Assembly (NCBI RefSeq): GCF_030580955.1
Contig: NZ_JAUQON010000003.1
Span: forward strand, 248,001-312,000
Direction of reading: 5' to 3'
Source of the DNA: Hymenobacter convexus
GTDB taxonomy: Bacteria > Bacteroidota > Bacteroidia > Cytophagales > Hymenobacteraceae
Length of the DNA stretch: 64,000 bases
The notes under the pieces are model-generated. The model had not been told where the DNA came from. It was given only the letters and a program-made list of their open reading frames with translations, and made no database searches. This document shows, piece after piece, positions 16,731 through 26,382 of this stretch. Positions within the stretch are counted from its first letter, which is position 1. The number at the start of each line of letters is the position of its first letter. The position numbers were made by a program, and so were the translations under genes.

Positions 16731-19510
16731 TCCACCGGCGTGGTGTGCAGGGCCCGATACTCGGAGGGCGAAATCTGGTAACGTCCCTTGAAGCTGGTGG
16801 AGAAGTAGGACGGCGAATTGAACCCCAGCTGGTAGGCCACCTCGGCAATGGTGAGCGAATCGTCGAGCAGCAGCTGCCGCGCTTTGGTGAGGCGAATGCT
16901 CTGCACGAAGTCCGTGGGGCTGGTGCCGAGTACGGCCTTCACCTTGCGGTAGAGCTGCACCCGCGAGATGCCCAGGCTGCGGGCCACGTCCTCCACGCTC
17001 AGGTCGGCGCGGTCGAGGTTGGCCTCGATGATGGCGGTGAGGTCGGCCAGGAATTTCTGGTCGACGCGCTGGGTGGGGGCCACGGTGGCGGTGTCCACGC
17101 TCAGCTCGCGGCGGAAATGCTCGCGCAGCCGGTCGCGGTTGCCGAGCAGGGTGCGCAGGCTTTCGAGCAGGAAGGTGGGGTTGAAGGGCTTGGTGAGGTA
17201 GAGGTCGGCGCCGGCCTGCACGCCCTCCACCTGCTGCTCGGGCGCCGAGCGGGCCGTGAGCAGCACGATGGGAATGTGCGAGGTGCGCCAGTCGCCCTTG
17301 AGCTGGGCCACCACCTCCAGCCCGCTGATTTCGGGCAGCATCACGTCGCACACGATGAGGTCGGGAATAAGCTCGGCGGCCAGGCGCAGGCCGGTGCTGC
17401 CGTCCAGGGCGGTGTGCACCTGGAAGTGCGGCCGCAGCTTCTGGGCCAGGAAGGCGTTCACCTCCTCGTTGTCCTCAATCACCAGAACCAACGCGTCGCG
17501 CCCCTCGCCGGTGGCAAAGCCGGCGGCCGGTGCTTCGGCCACGGCCGGCGGCGGGGCGGCCACCATTTCCTCGTCCTGTGCCAGCCCCGGCGCCACGGGC
17601 AGGGCCGCGGCCGGCGCCAGCATTCCAGCCGGCAGCGTGCGGGGCAGGGTCACCACGAAGGTGCTCCCCTGCCCCGCCTGGCTGGTGAACGTGAGCTGGC
17701 CCTGGTGCAAGCGCGTGAGCCCTAGGGCCAACGCCAGCCCCATGCCCGAGCCCTGCGCCCCCGGCTGCTGCCCCTGGTAAAACCACTCGAAAATGTGGGC
17801 CCGGTCCTGCTCGCTGATGCCGCGGCCGGTGTCTTCCACGCTCACGCGCACGCTGTTTTCGGCCGGCACGGGCTGGAGGCTGACGGTAATCTGGCCGCGC
17901 TCGGGTGTGAATTTCAAGGCGTTGGCCAGCAGGTTGAACAGCACCTTGTCGAGGATGTTCACGTCGAAGGGCAGCGTCATCACCGGCTCGGCGGGCAGGA
18001 AGCGCAGGGCCACGCCCTTTTGCCGGGCGGGCTTCTCGAAGGCATCGAGGATGTCGCGCACGAAGGCCACGAGGTTGCCCTCGGTGGCGCGCACGGGCAT
18101 CTTGCCCACGTCGATTTTGCGGAAGTCCATGAGCTGGTTCACCAGGCGCAGCAGGCGCTGGGCGTTGCGGCGCACCAGGCCCAGGTCGTGGCGGTGGGCG
18201 GCGGTGAAGTCGGCCCCGCTGGTCAGCATTTCCTCCACCGGCCCCAGAATGAGGGTGAGCGGGGTGCGCAGCTCGTGCGAGAAGTTGGTGAAGAAGCGCA
18301 GCTTGGCCTCGGTTTCGACCTTGGCTTGCTCGGCAAACTCCTGAATCTGGTTGCGCTGGGAGCGGATTTCGTCGTTCTGCCCGGCCAGCACCCGCGTGAT
18401 GCGGCGGTTGGCGCGCAGGGCCCGCCACACCAGCAGGGCCAACGCGGCGGCCACTAGCAGCGCCCCGGCCAGCACGTAGAGCACCGTTTGCTGGCTGGCG
18501 TAGGTGTCGCGCTGCTGCTGCAGCAGCCGCTGCTGCCGCTGAATGTCCTGCTGCTGGGCGGCCAGCTGCTCAGTTTGCATCTTCATGGTCAGCACGTTGG
18601 TCGAGTCGATGACCATCGTGCCCAGCACGTTTTCCTTGGCGTAGGGCCGGCGCTGCAAGATGTTCATGGCCGTGCGAATGGCCTCCTCGCCGCCCGGCGG
18701 ATAAAGCAGCGTGGCCGTAAGCACGCCGTCCTGCACAAACTGAATGCCGCCCTGCGGGCCCGACAGCCCATCTACGCCCACCACCCGCACGCGGCGGTCG
18801 AGCCCCAGCTGCTTGCACACCTGGTAGGCGCCCAGGGCCATGCGGTCGTTGTGGGCAAAAATCAGGTTCACCTCGGGGTGGGCGCGCAGCACGCGGGGCA
18901 GGTTCTGCACCACCGAGGGCCGTTTCCAGTCGCCCTGCACCTGCGCCACCAGGCGGATGCCGGGGTAGGCGGCCAGCGCGGCGGCCAGGCCCTGGTGGCG
19001 GTCCACGGCCGGTGAGGCCCCGGCCAGGCCCTGGATTTCCAGCACGTTGCCGCGCCCATCAAGCAGGTTGCCGATATAGCGGCCGGCGGCGCGGCCCACC
19101 TCCAGGTTGTTGCCGCCCACGTAGGCGGTGTAAAGTTTGGAAGTAGTGCGGCGGTCGAGTATCACCACCGGAATGCCGCGGTTAAAGGCTTCCTCCACCA
19201 CCGGCGTCACCGGCTCGGCCTCGTTGGCCGACACGATGAGCAGGTCGATGCCTTCCTTGAGAAACTCGCGAATCTGCTGCTGCTGGCGGCGGCTGTCGTC
19301 GCGGGCGTCCTTCAGCCGGAACGTGACGTTGGGGTAGAAGCTCAGCTCCTTTTGCATGCCCGCCAGCATGGCCCGGCGCCAGGCGTCGCCGGTGGTGCAC
19401 TGCGAAAAGCCAATAACGTAGTGCCGCGGCGCAGCAGCCCGCACCGGGCCGAGCGCGCCCAGCAGTGCGCAGCCCATCAACAGGCAAATGATTCGGAGAG
19501 CCTTCTTCAT
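16727..19510 (-). CDS. Hybrid two-component system regulator with periplasmic sugar-binding-like sensor
   Basis: 927 residues from ATG 19510. Order: signal/TM; a periplasmic-binding-protein type I domain (YVIGFSQCTTGDAWRRAM to ~residue 310, with AYVGGNNLEVGRAAG and LIFAHNDRMALGAYQ); coiled coil; TM (~345-368); histidine kinase with FSHELRTPL (H box), NLLANALKFTP (N box), DTGRGIS (G1), GSGMGLALAL (G2); receiver with VIEDNEEV, CDVMLPE phospho-acceptor Asp and TKPF Lys; C-terminal AraC HTH (LSVEDVARSLGISRVQLYRK, then VAYQLGFNSPSYFSTSFK). This architecture is that of the fructose sensor BT1754 of Bacteroides thetaiotaomicron, so it probably senses periplasmic fructose and activates the locus (established for BT1754, inferred here). 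Confidence 0.93.
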   Translation of the reverse strand: MKKALRIICLLMGCALLGALGPVRAAAPRHYVIGFSQCTTGDAWRRAMLAGMQKELSFYPNVTFRLKDARDDSRRQQQQIREFLKEGIDLLIVSANEAEPVTPVVEEAFNRGIPVVILDRRTTSKLYTAYVGGNNLEVGRAAGRYIGNLLDGRGNVLEIQGLAGASPAVDRHQGLAAALAAYPGIRLVAQVQGDWKRPSVVQNLPRVLRAHPEVNLIFAHNDRMALGAYQVCKQLGLDRRVRVVGVDGLSGPQGGIQFVQDGVLTATLLYPPGGEEAIRTAMNILQRRPYAKENVLGTMVIDSTNVLTMKMQTEQLAAQQQDIQRQQRLLQQQRDTYASQQTVLYVLAGALLVAAALALLVWRALRANRRITRVLAGQNDEIRSQRNQIQEFAEQAKVETEAKLRFFTNFSHELRTPLTLILGPVEEMLTSGADFTAAHRHDLGLVRRNAQRLLRLVNQLMDFRKIDVGKMPVRATEGNLVAFVRDILDAFEKPARQKGVALRFLPAEPVMTLPFDVNILDKVLFNLLANALKFTPERGQITVSLQPVPAENSVRVSVEDTGRGISEQDRAHIFEWFYQGQQPGAQGSGMGLALALGLTRLHQGQLTFTSQAGQGSTFVVTLPRTLPAGMLAPAAALPVAPGLAQDEEMVAAPPPAVAEAPAAGFATGEGRDALVLVIEDNEEVNAFLAQKLRPHFQVHTALDGSTGLRLAAELIPDLIVCDVMLPEISGLEVVAQLKGDWRTSHIPIVLLTARSAPEQQVEGVQAGADLYLTKPFNPTFLLESLRTLLGNRDRLREHFRRELSVDTATVAPTQRVDQKFLADLTAIIEANLDRADLSVEDVARSLGISRVQLYRKVKAVLGTSPTDFVQSIRLTKARQLLLDDSLTIAEVAYQLGFNSPSYFSTSFKGRYQISPSEYRALHTTPVE

Positions 19511-19657
19511 GCAACCACAGTAAAGCCGGCGAAGCAATGGCTGCTACCGATTCGCCCATGATTTTCAGGCAGCAGAATAACAAATTTAATACATCGCCCT
19601 GCAGCTGCCGACTGCCAATTTTTCGATGCTTGGCATCGCCTTCCTCAGCACCTGCTA

Positions 19658-19996
19658 TCAGGTGGTCACCCGGTCGCCGTGGGCTTTCGGTTCCGAAATC
19701 ACCAGAAAATGCAGGTCTTCTGCTTCCTGGTTGGCAATGCGGTGCGGCGTGCCCGGCGGGATGTGCAGGCTTTCCTGCGCCGCCACCCGCACCGTCTCCT
19801 CCCCTACTTCAAACGTCGCTTCGCCCGCCAAAACGAAAAACACCTGCTGCGCCCGCGCGTGGTAGTGCCGCTGCTCGGCCGTGCCCGGCGGGATGCGCTC
19901 CTGAATGACGCTCAGCGAGTCGCTTTTTAATAAGTGCCAGCCGTCGCAGGCGGCACCCCAGGTGTAGTGCTTGGCGGTGCGGGTGGAGGTTTTCAT
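19658..19996 (-). CDS. Cupin-domain protein
   Basis: 112 residues from ATG 19996. A single small beta-barrel cupin is indicated by the two motifs: PPGTAEQRHYHARAQQVFFV (histidine-rich motif 1, His-Tyr-His plus Glu/Gln positions) and ESLHIPPGTPHRIAN (motif 2). Such proteins bind a metal and serve as small dioxygenases, isomerases or sugar-binding proteins; the substrate is not evident. A -7-like TAGCTTTC box sits 4 nt before the start. Confidence 0.8.
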   Translation of the reverse strand: MKTSTRTAKHYTWGAACDGWHLLKSDSLSVIQERIPPGTAEQRHYHARAQQVFFVLAGEATFEVGEETVRVAAQESLHIPPGTPHRIANQEAEDLHFLVISEPKAHGDRVTT

Positions 19997-20000
19997 GGGC

Positions 20001-20008
20001 GAAAGCTA
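20001..20008 (-). promoter_or_regulatory. -7-like box TAGCTTTC, 4 nt before cupin start
   Basis: The minus strand reads TAGCTTTC-GCCC-ATG. It matches TAnnTTTG except for the last base and has the exact 4-nt spacing seen before seven other genes in the window. The transcript is predicted to start at or next to the ATG. Confidence 0.45.
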
Positions 20009-20061
20009 TTATCCGAACGCTCGGCATAACGTTCCTTTTTAATCCTTTAATTCTTGATTCG

Positions 20062-20883
20062 TTAGTGTGCTGGTGACCGCACGGTTTTCGCCCGAAAGAA
20101 CTCATCCGTTTTCCGGTTAAACTCGTCCGCGTGTTCCTGCAAGGTAGCGTGGCCGCTATCCGGCACCAGCCACAGCCAAGCGCGAGGCAGGCTTTGGTAA
20201 ATGGCCACCGTGTGCTCGGGCCGAATCACGTCCCGGTCGCCGGCAATGATGAAGGCCGGCACCTGCACGCGCCGCAAGGCCGCCAGCGGAATATTGGGTT
20301 GAAACACATCCAGGCAAAACACTTTCCAGTCATTCTTTCGCTTGGGGTCAGTGAAAACAACGTTCCGGTTTTCCTGATAGCCGCGTTGCTGTTGCCGCCA
20401 CAGGCTGGGCATGAGCGCCGTCGAGTCGGGCCAGAGGTTGGCGCCGGTGGCCACCAGCTTCTTCACCTTTTCGGGGTGGCGCATGGCCAGCACCAGCGCG
20501 TTGATGCCGCCATCGCTCCACCCCATCACATAGACCGAATCGATGCGCAGGCTGGTGAGCAGGCCGGCAAAGTCGTCGGCCATCATTTCGAAGCTCAGCG
20601 AGTCGCCGGGGTCCACTGATTTGCCGTGCGCCCGGCTGTCCACGGCAATAACACGGTAGCGCCGGGCGAAATAGGGAATGTTCTTCGCCCAGGCCGAGAT
20701 GTTGTCGCCGTTGCCATGAATCAGGAGCAGCGGCGGGCCCTGGCCGTAGGTTTCGTAGTAGAGCTTCACGCCGCGCACCAGCTGGTAGTGCCCGGCGGCG
20801 GGGTTGTGGCCGTAGGGCGGGGTAGGTTGGGCGGCGGCGAGGTTGCTGAATAGCAGAATGAAAAATACCAACGCCCTATTCAT
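20062..20883 (-). CDS. Secreted alpha/beta hydrolase
   Basis: 273 residues. ATG 20883 starts a good signal peptide (MNRALVFFILLFSNLAAAQ); two ATGs 13-18 bp upstream are also in frame. Oxyanion-region motif LLLIHGNGDN, nucleophile elbow VMGWSDGGIN (Ser), acid in IIAGDRDVI and His in DSGHATLQEH give a complete triad. The lid region is short. It resembles 3-oxoadipate enol-lactonase-like or aryl-ester hydrolases; substrate is unknown. Confidence 0.82.
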   Translation of the reverse strand: MNRALVFFILLFSNLAAAQPTPPYGHNPAAGHYQLVRGVKLYYETYGQGPPLLLIHGNGDNISAWAKNIPYFARRYRVIAVDSRAHGKSVDPGDSLSFEMMADDFAGLLTSLRIDSVYVMGWSDGGINALVLAMRHPEKVKKLVATGANLWPDSTALMPSLWRQQQRGYQENRNVVFTDPKRKNDWKVFCLDVFQPNIPLAALRRVQVPAFIIAGDRDVIRPEHTVAIYQSLPRAWLWLVPDSGHATLQEHADEFNRKTDEFFRAKTVRSPAH

Positions 20884-20916
20884 CGAAAATCTAGGCATCA
20901 TTCTTACTTCACGATT

Positions 20917-21357
20917 TTATGGTTTTGCTTTTCTTCGGAAGTAAGTAAAAACCAATACGCCACCCTTACCCTCTTGGCCTATTTCATAAAACAGGTTATT
21001 ATTCACCCAAGCTACTGGACTTGTAAATGGTTGACTAATACGCGTACGAGTGTCGTTATAGTCAAGCATCAACTCTGCTTCTGTTAGTTTCCAAACACCT
21101 GCGCTTTTCACTCCATCTTGGCTTTGGTAGAATTTACCATCGGCAGTGAATACAAAAAAATCACTATGCTTGGCATAGTAATCATTACCCTGACATCTTC
21201 CCGTTGTATCTATTTTCTCCACACCAATGCAGTGGTTCCAAGCTCCAACTAGCAGTTGACGCCGCTTAGCAAGCAGGTCTTGGCTAAAAGCAAACTGGCT
21301 TTGAAAAAACAAAAGGCCGACAAGTAATGGGAATTTAAACTGCCGCAATTCAGCCAT
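20917..21357 (-). CDS. AT-rich secreted hypothetical protein, lipocalin-like size
   Basis: 146 residues from ATG 21357. Signal peptide (FKFPLLVGLLFFQSQFAFSQ). The rest is beta-rich: LLVGAWNHCIGVE, FFVFTADGKFYQSQ, GVWKLTEAELMLDYND. This GxW and repeated strand pattern resembles small lipocalin-like domains, but family membership is not certain. Base composition (about 43% GC by eye) and codon use differ sharply from both neighbours, which suggests recent acquisition. Confidence 0.65.
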   Translation of the reverse strand: MAELRQFKFPLLVGLLFFQSQFAFSQDLLAKRRQLLVGAWNHCIGVEKIDTTGRCQGNDYYAKHSDFFVFTADGKFYQSQDGVKSAGVWKLTEAELMLDYNDTRTRISQPFTSPVAWVNNNLFYEIGQEGKGGVLVFTYFRRKAKP

Positions 21358-21467
21358 GACCACCAAAAATTAGATTCAATCAAATCTAACACCGATTAAG
21401 CATAACCAAAATGGCCGCCCCAGATTTCTCTAAGGCGGCCGTGGCTTGAGCTACAGGCTGACGGCAG

Positions 21468-23747
21468 TTATACCGTCTGGCCAGCTTCTTTCAGGCGAAT
21501 CAAATTCAACGCGGAACCCGCCTTAAACCACTCAATCTGGCCCTCGTTGTAGGTGTGGTTGAGGGTGATGAGGTCGGTGTCGCCGTCGGCGTGGTGCAGG
21601 CGGGCCTGCAGGGGCTGGCCGGGCGTGAAGGTGGTCAGGCCGAGGATGTCGATGGTGTCGCCTTCCTCAATCAGGTCGTAGTCGGCCTTGTTGGCGAAGG
21701 TGAGGCCGAGCATGCCCTGCTTCTTGAGGTTGGTTTCGTGAATACGGGCGAAGCTCTTCACAATCACGGCGCGCACGCCGAGGTGGCGGGGCTCCATGGC
21801 TGCGTGTTCGCGCGAGGAGCCTTCGCCGTAGTTCTCGTCGCCAATCACCACGGTGCCGATGCCCTGGCTCTTGTACGAGCGGGCCGACTGCGGCACGGTG
21901 GTGTAGCCGTCGCCCTGCACCGCGAAGTTGCGCACCGAGTTGGCCTCGCCGTTGAAGGCGTTGGTGGCCCCGATGAGCATGTTGTTCGAGATGTTGTCGA
22001 GGTGGCCGCGGTACTTCAGCCACGGGCCGGCCATCGAAATATGGTCCGTCGTGCACTTGCCCTGGGCCTTGATGAGCAGACGCAGGCCCATCAAATCGGT
22101 ACCTTCCCAAGCCTTGAAGGGCTCCAGCAGCTCCAGACGGTCGGAGGTGGGGTTCACCAGTACCTGCACCGTGCTGCCATCGGCGGCGGGCGCCTGGAAG
22201 CCGGCATCCTCCACGGCGAAACCACGGGGCGGCATTTCCACACCCTGGGGCTCGTCGAGCTTCACGGGGCCGTTGGTGCCTTGCAGGGTATCGGTGAGGG
22301 GGTTAAAGGTCAAATCTCCGGCGATGGCGAAGGCGGTCACGATTTCGGGCGACGCCACGAAGGCGTGGGTGTTCGGGTTGCCGTCGTTGCGCTTGGCAAA
22401 GTTGCGGTTGAAGCTCGTGATGATGGAGTTCTTGCGCTTGGGGTCGTCGGTGTGGCGGGCCCACTGGCCGATGCACGGACCGCAGGCGTTGGCCAGCACC
22501 ACGCCGCCCATGTCGGCGAAGGTGTCGAGGAGGCCGTCGCGGGCCACGGTGTAGCGCACCAGCTCCGAGCCGGGCGTGATGGTGAACTCGGCGTTCACGG
22601 TCAGGCCCTTTTCCACGGCCTGCTTGGCGATGCTGGCGGCGCGGGTGATGTCCTCGTAGCTCGAGTTGGTGCACGAGCCAATCAGGCCCACTTCCAGCTT
22701 CTCGGGCCAGCCGTGCTCTTTCACGGCGGCGGCAAACTGCGAGATGGGCCAAGCGGCGTCCGGCGTGAACGGCCCGTTCACGTAGGGCTCCAGCGTGTTG
22801 AGGTCGATTTCGATGAGCTGGTCGTAGAACTTGGCCGGGTCGGCGTACACCTCGTCGTCGGCGCGCAGGTGCTGGCGCACGGCGGCGGCGGCTTCGGCAA
22901 TCTCGGCGCGGCCGGTGCCGCGCAGGTAGTCGCCCATTTTCTCGTCGTAGGAGAACACCGACGTGGTGGCGCCGATTTCAGCGCCCATGTTGCAGATGGT
23001 GCCTTTGCCGGTGGCCGAGAGGCTCTCGGCGCCCTCGCCGAAGTACTCCACGATGGCGCCGGTGCCGCCCTTCACGGTCAGGATGCCGGCCACGCGCAGA
23101 ATCACGTCTTTGGCCGAGGTCCAGCCGTTCATTTTGCCGGTCAGTTTCACGCCGATGACTTTCGGGAATTTCAATTCCCAGGCCATGCCGGCCATCACGT
23201 CCACGGCGTCGGCGCCGCCCACGCCGATGGCCACCATGCCCAGGCCGCCCGCGTTGGGGGTGTGCGAGTCGGTGCCAATCATCATGCCGCCGGGGAAGGC
23301 GTAGTTTTCGAGCACCACCTGGTGGATGATGCCGGCGCCGGGCTTCCAGAAACCGATGCCGTATTTGTTGGAAACCGAGGCCAGGAAGTCGTACACTTCC
23401 TTGTTTTCAGAGTTGGCTTCGGCCAGGTCGGCGGTGGCGCCGTCTTTGGCCTGAATGAGGTGGTCGCAGTGCACGGTGCTGGGCACGGCGGCCGTGGCCT
23501 TGCCGGCCTGCATGAACTGGAGCAGCGCCATTTGGGCGGTGGCGTCCTGCATGGCCACGCGGTCGGGGGCGAAATCGACGTAGGAAACGCCGCGCTCATA
23601 AGCCTGCTTTACTTCGCCGCCGTAGAGGTGGGCGTAGAGAATTTTCTCGGTGAGGGTGAGCGGGCGCGCCACGGCGGCGCGGGCCGCCTCGATGCGGGAA
23701 CCCATGCCGGCGTACACGGCGCGAATCATTTCCAGGTCGAAAGCCAT
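21468..23747 (-). CDS. acn: Aconitate hydratase
   Basis: 759 residues from ATG 23747, full length for the mitochondrial-type aconitase common in Bacteroidota. It isomerises citrate to isocitrate through cis-aconitate in the TCA cycle. 4Fe-4S ligands are in [10 protein letters not shown] and [10 protein letters not shown]. The swivelling C-terminal domain has [15 protein letters not shown] and [22 protein letters not shown] promoter box lies at 23779-23786. It is a single-gene unit with the TlpA-like gene divergent from it. Confidence 0.95.
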   Translation of the reverse strand: MAFDLEMIRAVYAGMGSRIEAARAAVARPLTLTEKILYAHLYGGEVKQAYERGVSYVDFAPDRVAMQDATAQMALLQFMQAGKATAAVPSTVHCDHLIQAKDGATADLAEANSENKEVYDFLASVSNKYGIGFWKPGAGIIHQVVLENYAFPGGMMIGTDSHTPNAGGLGMVAIGVGGADAVDVMAGMAWELKFPKVIGVKLTGKMNGWTSAKDVILRVAGILTVKGGTGAIVEYFGEGAESLSATGKGTICNMGAEIGATTSVFSYDEKMGDYLRGTGRAEIAEAAAAVRQHLRADDEVYADPAKFYDQLIEIDLNTLEPYVNGPFTPDAAWPISQFAAAVKEHGWPEKLEVGLIGSCTNSSYEDITRAASIAKQAVEKGLTVNAEFTITPGSELVRYTVARDGLLDTFADMGGVVLANACGPCIGQWARHTDDPKRKNSIITSFNRNFAKRNDGNPNTHAFVASPEIVTAFAIAGDLTFNPLTDTLQGTNGPVKLDEPQGVEMPPRGFAVEDAGFQAPAADGSTVQVLVNPTSDRLELLEPFKAWEGTDLMGLRLLIKAQGKCTTDHISMAGPWLKYRGHLDNISNNMLIGATNAFNGEANSVRNFAVQGDGYTTVPQSARSYKSQGIGTVVIGDENYGEGSSREHAAMEPRHLGVRAVIVKSFARIHETNLKKQGMLGLTFANKADYDLIEEGDTIDILGLTTFTPGQPLQARLHHADGDTDLITLNHTYNEGQIEWFKAGSALNLIRLKEAGQTV

Positions 23748-23778
23748 AGGATGCGTGTTATTATAAAGAGTGGTGGCG

Positions 23779-23786
23779 CAAATGTA
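23779..23786 (-). promoter_or_regulatory. -7 box TACATTTG of the aconitase gene
   Basis: An exact TAnnTTTG match on the minus strand, 31 nt upstream of the aconitase ATG. A TTG 25 bp further upstream is at the long end for a -33 element. This is an ordinary leader-bearing promoter, in contrast to the box-N4-start genes. Confidence 0.55.
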
Positions 23787-23995
23787 GCACTCCCGGGAAG
23801 TTGGACCTAGCCAAAATGCGTAGATGCGGGTTTTGGATGGATTAACGTGGGTTTTGGTGGTTCCGTTCGGGCTTGGCGCGGTTCCGGGTTCCCGCAGTGG
23901 GCGCCGAGGTAGGCGCAGAGGTACGCAGTGGCAGACGGTAACCTATTGGCGCGGGTGGCGGTTGTGGAGCTTCTGTTTGCATTTTTGCGCTTACC

Positions 23996-25321
23996 ATGAA
24001 ATCAACTTCCCTTTCCCTGCTGGCCGCGGCCACGCTGGGGCTCAGCCTCGCCGGCTGCTCTTCCAATTCTTCCTCTGAAACCACGGCCGCCGCCGGCACT
24101 TCCGCCGCGGCCCCGACGCTCACGCCCGGCCCCTGGCGCGGCGTGCTGGCCACGCAAGGCCAGGAAATCCCGTTTCTATTCGAGGTAAAAACCGAGGCCG
24201 GCCGGCCGGTGGTGTACCTCATCAACAAGGGCCTGAACGGCGAGGAGCGGCTGCGCTGCGAGGAAATTTCCTCGGCTGGCGACTCCACCACCATCCGCCT
24301 GCACGCCTTCGACGCGGCGCTGGTGGTGCGCGCCGATGGCCCGAACAAGCTGAAAGGCACCTGGGTGAAATACGATACCAAAGACCCGTACCGCGTTCCG
24401 CTGACGGCCACAGCGGGCGCCCAGGAGCTGTTTCCGGCCGCGCAATCGACTGAAAAGCCGGGCAACTTTGGCGGCACCTGGCGCGCAACTTTTCAGGACG
24501 GCGACGACTCGTACCCGGCCACGGGTGTGTTCACGCAGCAAGGCAACCGCCTGATGGGCACTTTCCTCACCACCACCGGCGACTACCGCTACCTGAGCGG
24601 CCAAGTGAATGGGCAGAAAATGGCGGTGAGCACCTTCGACGGCAGCCACGCTTTCCTGTTCACGGCTCAGAACGGGCCGAAGGAGCCCGTCGACATCACC
24701 AAGCATTACGCGCCCAACACGCTGTTTGGCGACTTCTATTCCGGCAAAGCGGGCCACGAAACCTGGACGGCCGTGCCCGACCCCAAGGCCAAGCTGCCCG
24801 ACGCCGACACCCTCACCTACCTCAAAAAGGGCGAAAGCCGGCTGAATTTCAAGTTTCCGAACGTTGTAGAAGGCAGCAGCATCTCCCCCACCGACGCCAA
24901 ATACCGAGGCAAGGTGGTGGTGCTGCAGGTGCTGGGCTCGTGGTGCCCCAACTGCATGGACGAAACCAACTTCCTAGCGCCCTGGTACGAGAAAAACAAG
25001 CAGCGCGGCGTCGAAATCATTGGCCTGGGCTACGAGCGCAGCGGCGAATACGCCAAGTCGGCGCCCAAGCTGCGCAACATGCGCGAGCGGTTCAAGATTG
25101 GCTACGACGTGGCGTTTGCCGGCGTGTCTAACAAGGACTCGGTGGCGAAGTCCTTGCCGCAGCTGGCGAAATTCCTGGCCTTTCCCACCACCATTTTCCT
25201 CGATAAGAAGGGCAACGTGCGGAAGATTCACACGGGCTTTGCGGGGCCGGGCACAGGCAAGTATTACCAGGAAGAAATGGCCGGTTTCGAGCAAACCATC
25301 AATAAGCTGCTGAAGGAGTAG
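23996..25321 (+). CDS. TlpA/ResA-like thiol-disulfide lipoprotein
   Basis: 441 residues from ATG 23996. Lipobox LGLSLAGC (Cys ~19). A beta-rich N-terminal half of ~260 residues (TPGPWRGVLATQGQEIPFLF onward) has no clear family. It is followed by a thioredoxin-fold domain with the redox motif WCPNC (residues 316-320) and the cis-Pro region FLAFPTTIFLDKKG. Such proteins reduce disulfides or mature cytochromes in the periplasm. The closing GTGKYYQEEMAGFEQTI is typical of Bacteroidota TlpA-like proteins. Confidence 0.85.
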   Translation: MKSTSLSLLAAATLGLSLAGCSSNSSSETTAAAGTSAAAPTLTPGPWRGVLATQGQEIPFLFEVKTEAGRPVVYLINKGLNGEERLRCEEISSAGDSTTIRLHAFDAALVVRADGPNKLKGTWVKYDTKDPYRVPLTATAGAQELFPAAQSTEKPGNFGGTWRATFQDGDDSYPATGVFTQQGNRLMGTFLTTTGDYRYLSGQVNGQKMAVSTFDGSHAFLFTAQNGPKEPVDITKHYAPNTLFGDFYSGKAGHETWTAVPDPKAKLPDADTLTYLKKGESRLNFKFPNVVEGSSISPTDAKYRGKVVVLQVLGSWCPNCMDETNFLAPWYEKNKQRGVEIIGLGYERSGEYAKSAPKLRNMRERFKIGYDVAFAGVSNKDSVAKSLPQLAKFLAFPTTIFLDKKGNVRKIHTGFAGPGTGKYYQEEMAGFEQTINKLLKE

Positions 25322-25387
25322 CCCAGCAAAAGATATCAGGCCGAAAGGGCTTGTTATCATTGCTTTCCGGTCAGGAAAAAGCTATAT

Positions 25388-25457
25388 TAGGTCACATTCA
25401 TCGCGGACAAGTCCGGCCACGCAGCCGGGCTTCCGCGGTGGGTGAGACCTAATTTTT
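25388..25457 (+). promoter_or_regulatory. Structured 5' leader / terminator-like hairpin before uspA
   Basis: A nested stem: TAGGTC (25388-25393) with GACCTA (25446-25451); CGCGGA (25402-25407) with TCCGCG (25432-25437); AGTCCGGC (25410-25417) with GCCGGGCT (25424-25431, one G-T pair), loop CACGCA. It is followed by seven T (25453-25459 region) and then ATG 25465 after only a few bases. A -10-like TATATTAG (25383-25390) overlaps the outer stem. It could be a terminator of the upstream gene, an attenuator, or a start-site-masking structure. Confidence 0.5.
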
Positions 25458-25464
25458 TTCAGCC

Positions 25465-26361
25465 ATGAAAAACCTGCTGGTGCCCACCGATTTTTCGCCC
25501 GAAGCCCACCACGCCTACGAGGTGGCTTTGCAGTTGGCCCGCCACACGGGCGGCACCGTGACGCTGTTGCACGTGCTGGAAGACCTCGATGAAGCCGGCG
25601 GCTTCAGCACCATGGGCAGCACCGTGAGCGGCCCGGGCATCGACGAAATCTTCCCCATCAAGCTCATGGAAGCCACCAAGCGTCGCCTGCTCACGGCCAT
25701 GGCCGGGGCGGCTCCGCTGGCCCCCGACGTGCCCGTGCGCGAGGCCATCAAAACCGGCCCCATCGGCGCGGGCATTCTCAAGGCCATTCAGCGCTACCAC
25801 ATCGACCTAGTGGTGGCCGGGGCGCGGGGCCACGGCGCCACGGCGCACTTTTTCGTGAGCTCGAACACCGAGCGCATGATTCGGCTGGCGCCCTGCCCGG
25901 TGCTCACGGTGAAGCACCAGCAGGTGCCATTTGAGGTGCGCACCATCGTGTTTCCGTCCGATTTTTCGGAGGAAACCGCCCGGGCCATCGGGCCGCTGCG
26001 CGAAACCCTGGCGACGTTCCCCGACGCCACGCTGCACCTGCTGCACGTGGTGGGCGACCGCGACGCCTTCGCCGCCCGGCAGCGCATGGAAGCCTTTGCG
26101 GAGCTGGCCCAACTCCCCCATTACCAGATGAGCGAGGTGAACGCCGGCCGCACGGCAGCCGGCATCGAGCAATACGCCGAGCAGGTGAACGCCGATTTGG
26201 TGGTCATTCCCACGCACGCGCACTCCGGCCTGAGCAGCTTTTTCCACACCAGCATTGCCGAGGCCGTGGCCACCCACGCCTTCCCGCCGGTGCTCACCTA
26301 CCATTTCAGCAGTGTGAAATCGGACGTAGCGGCCAGCACAGCCGATTACGCGCACCATTAA
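25465..26361 (+). CDS. Tandem-domain universal stress protein
   Basis: 298 residues from ATG 25465. There are two UspA domains. The first (1-~148) starts MKNLLVPTDFSPEAHHAYEV and ends with the nucleotide-loop VVAGARGHGATAHFFVSSNTE and PCPVLTVK. The second (~155-290) starts TIVFPSDFSEETARAI and ends PTHAHSGLSSFFHTSIAE with PPVLTYHF. Domain one keeps a G-x2-G-x9-[ST]-like ATP loop; domain two is degenerate. Such proteins act in stress or dormancy in the cytoplasm. The leader region is highly structured, which suggests regulation after transcription starts. Confidence 0.88.
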   Translation: MKNLLVPTDFSPEAHHAYEVALQLARHTGGTVTLLHVLEDLDEAGGFSTMGSTVSGPGIDEIFPIKLMEATKRRLLTAMAGAAPLAPDVPVREAIKTGPIGAGILKAIQRYHIDLVVAGARGHGATAHFFVSSNTERMIRLAPCPVLTVKHQQVPFEVRTIVFPSDFSEETARAIGPLRETLATFPDATLHLLHVVGDRDAFAARQRMEAFAELAQLPHYQMSEVNAGRTAAGIEQYAEQVNADLVVIPTHAHSGLSSFFHTSIAEAVATHAFPPVLTYHFSSVKSDVAASTADYAHH

Positions 26362-26382
26362 TTTAGGTCTCCAACTAAAACG

